A stretch of DNA of 46,073 bases, taken from positions 1-46,073 of the forward strand of contig LSZA01000024.1 of NCBI GenBank assembly GCA_001637315.1, written 5' to 3'. The notes beneath the pieces were generated by a model, which ran no database searches, was not told the DNA's origin, and saw only the letters and a program-made list of their open reading frames with translations. Positions 45,663-46,073 of the stretch are shown here, one piece after another (the stretch's first letter is position 1; every line of letters starts with the position of its first letter). The stretch is from Phormidium willei BDU 130791. GTDB taxonomy: Bacteria; Cyanobacteriota; Cyanobacteriia; Cyanobacteriales; Geitlerinemataceae. The translations under genes and the position numbers were made by a program.

Positions 45663-46073
45663 TTATCGGAAAGTAATCTCATTAACCTGCTCTAACCCCA
45701 CATCCACCAAAATGGCAATGGTTTGGCCATTGCGTTGTAGGAGGGTTTGGCCATCGCGGCTGTCGAACGTCAAGTCCTCCCGTGTGATGCCGTCAAAGAG
45801 AACAAAGGCATCCTGGGTGAGATCGAAGTCAAGGATCAGGTTATTTTCTGCCTCATTGCTAATGGCGAAACCATTTTGACCGCCGCCGCCGATGAGGGTA
45901 TCGTTGCCCCGTTGTCCAAACAGGAGGTCATCGCCCTCATCGCCAAAGAGGCGGGAATTCCCCCGACCACTATAGAGGGTGTCGTCGCCTTGGCCGCCAT
46001 AGAGGGTGTTATTGCCGGCATTACCAAAGAGGACATCATTGCCCTGGCCACCGTGAACCAGAGAACTATCATT
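45663..46073 (-). CDS. RTX (haemolysin-type calcium-binding) protein, C-terminal end
   Basis: The frame is open from the window edge to a TAA at 45663 (136 residues seen). It holds nonapeptide RTX repeats such as GGQGNDVLFG, GGQGDDTLY, GDEGDDLLFG and GQRGNDTLI, which bind calcium as a parallel beta roll. The C-terminal part (DFDLTQDAFVLFDGITREDL and following) is the typical end domain of type I secreted proteins. The N-terminus lies outside the window, so the full function is unknown. It is leftward and ends just before the futB-like gene. Confidence 0.85.
   Translation of the reverse strand, partial: NDSSLVHGGQGNDVLFGNAGNNTLYGGQGDDTLYSGRGNSRLFGDEGDDLLFGQRGNDTLIGGGGQNGFAISNEAENNLILDFDLTQDAFVLFDGITREDLTFDSRDGQTLLQRNGQTIAILVDVGLEQVNEITFR

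Noticed and set aside
45836-46072. Minus-strand 78-codon frame in the RTX region
   Set aside because: It is out of frame with the RTX repeats, which are clearly encoded in another minus-strand frame.
1-46073. tRNA or rRNA genes
   Set aside because: No cloverleaf with a T-loop consensus or rRNA-like stretch was found by eye; a tRNA search program would settle this.

Overview
The window looks like chromosomal DNA of a filamentous, probably non-heterocystous cyanobacterium. The octamer GCGATCGC (the cyanobacterial HIP1 site) recurs throughout. The gene content also fits: a cyanobacterial PilA pilin, HpsE-type glycosyltransferases, Ycf23/DUF561, a short ribosomal S1 paralog, a cyanobacteriochrome/ethylene-receptor kinase, WD40-ATPase giants, heptanucleotide STRR repeats and palindromic repeats. 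Family names rest on motifs read by eye; no database search was possible.

Region 1 (1-11.7 kb, all minus strand) concerns the cell surface. In transcription order it holds a SAM methyltransferase, type IV pilin PilA, two tandem SPINDLY/OGT-like (GT41) glycosyltransferases, a membrane TPR protein, a secreted FecR-like/FnIII-like/TPR protein, and the N-terminal 854 residues of a two-partner-secretion exoprotein with 28-residue repeats. The GT41 genes may glycosylate the pilin, the exoprotein, or both.

Region 2 (11.7-17.1 kb) is housekeeping: a VanY-type DD-carboxypeptidase divergent from a secreted phosphodiester-glycosidase-like protein (both with apparent TTG starts), a FutC-like iron ABC ATPase, class II fructose-bisphosphate aldolase and Ycf23. 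Region 3 (17.1-21.9 kb) is an exopolysaccharide block of two GT4 and two HpsE-like GT2 enzymes, each pair paralogous, interrupted by palindromic and heptamer repeats.

Region 4 (22-29.7 kb) contains a FGGY sugar kinase, an MNT/HEPN toxin-antitoxin pair, a decayed REP-associated transposase, ribosomal S1 paralog, RsmI, an unrecognised membrane-anchored protein, a putative PIN-domain toxin-antitoxin pair, and apolipoprotein N-acyltransferase.

Region 5 (29.8-38.5 kb) is the most unusual: a probable three-gene operon of related AAA-like (AAA_35/STAND-type) ATPases. The first has an N-terminal HTH; the next two are membrane-anchored and each carries 14 WD40 repeats (two seven-bladed propellers). 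The layout resembles a signalling or conflict system.

Region 6 (38.8-46 kb) carries a small hypothetical gene, a hybrid histidine kinase with an intact ethylene-binding site plus a dual-cysteine cyanobacteriochrome GAF domain, a ParA-family ATPase followed by a secreted protein, a FutB-like iron permease, and the C-terminal end of an RTX calcium-binding protein. No rRNA, tRNA or CRISPR array was seen.
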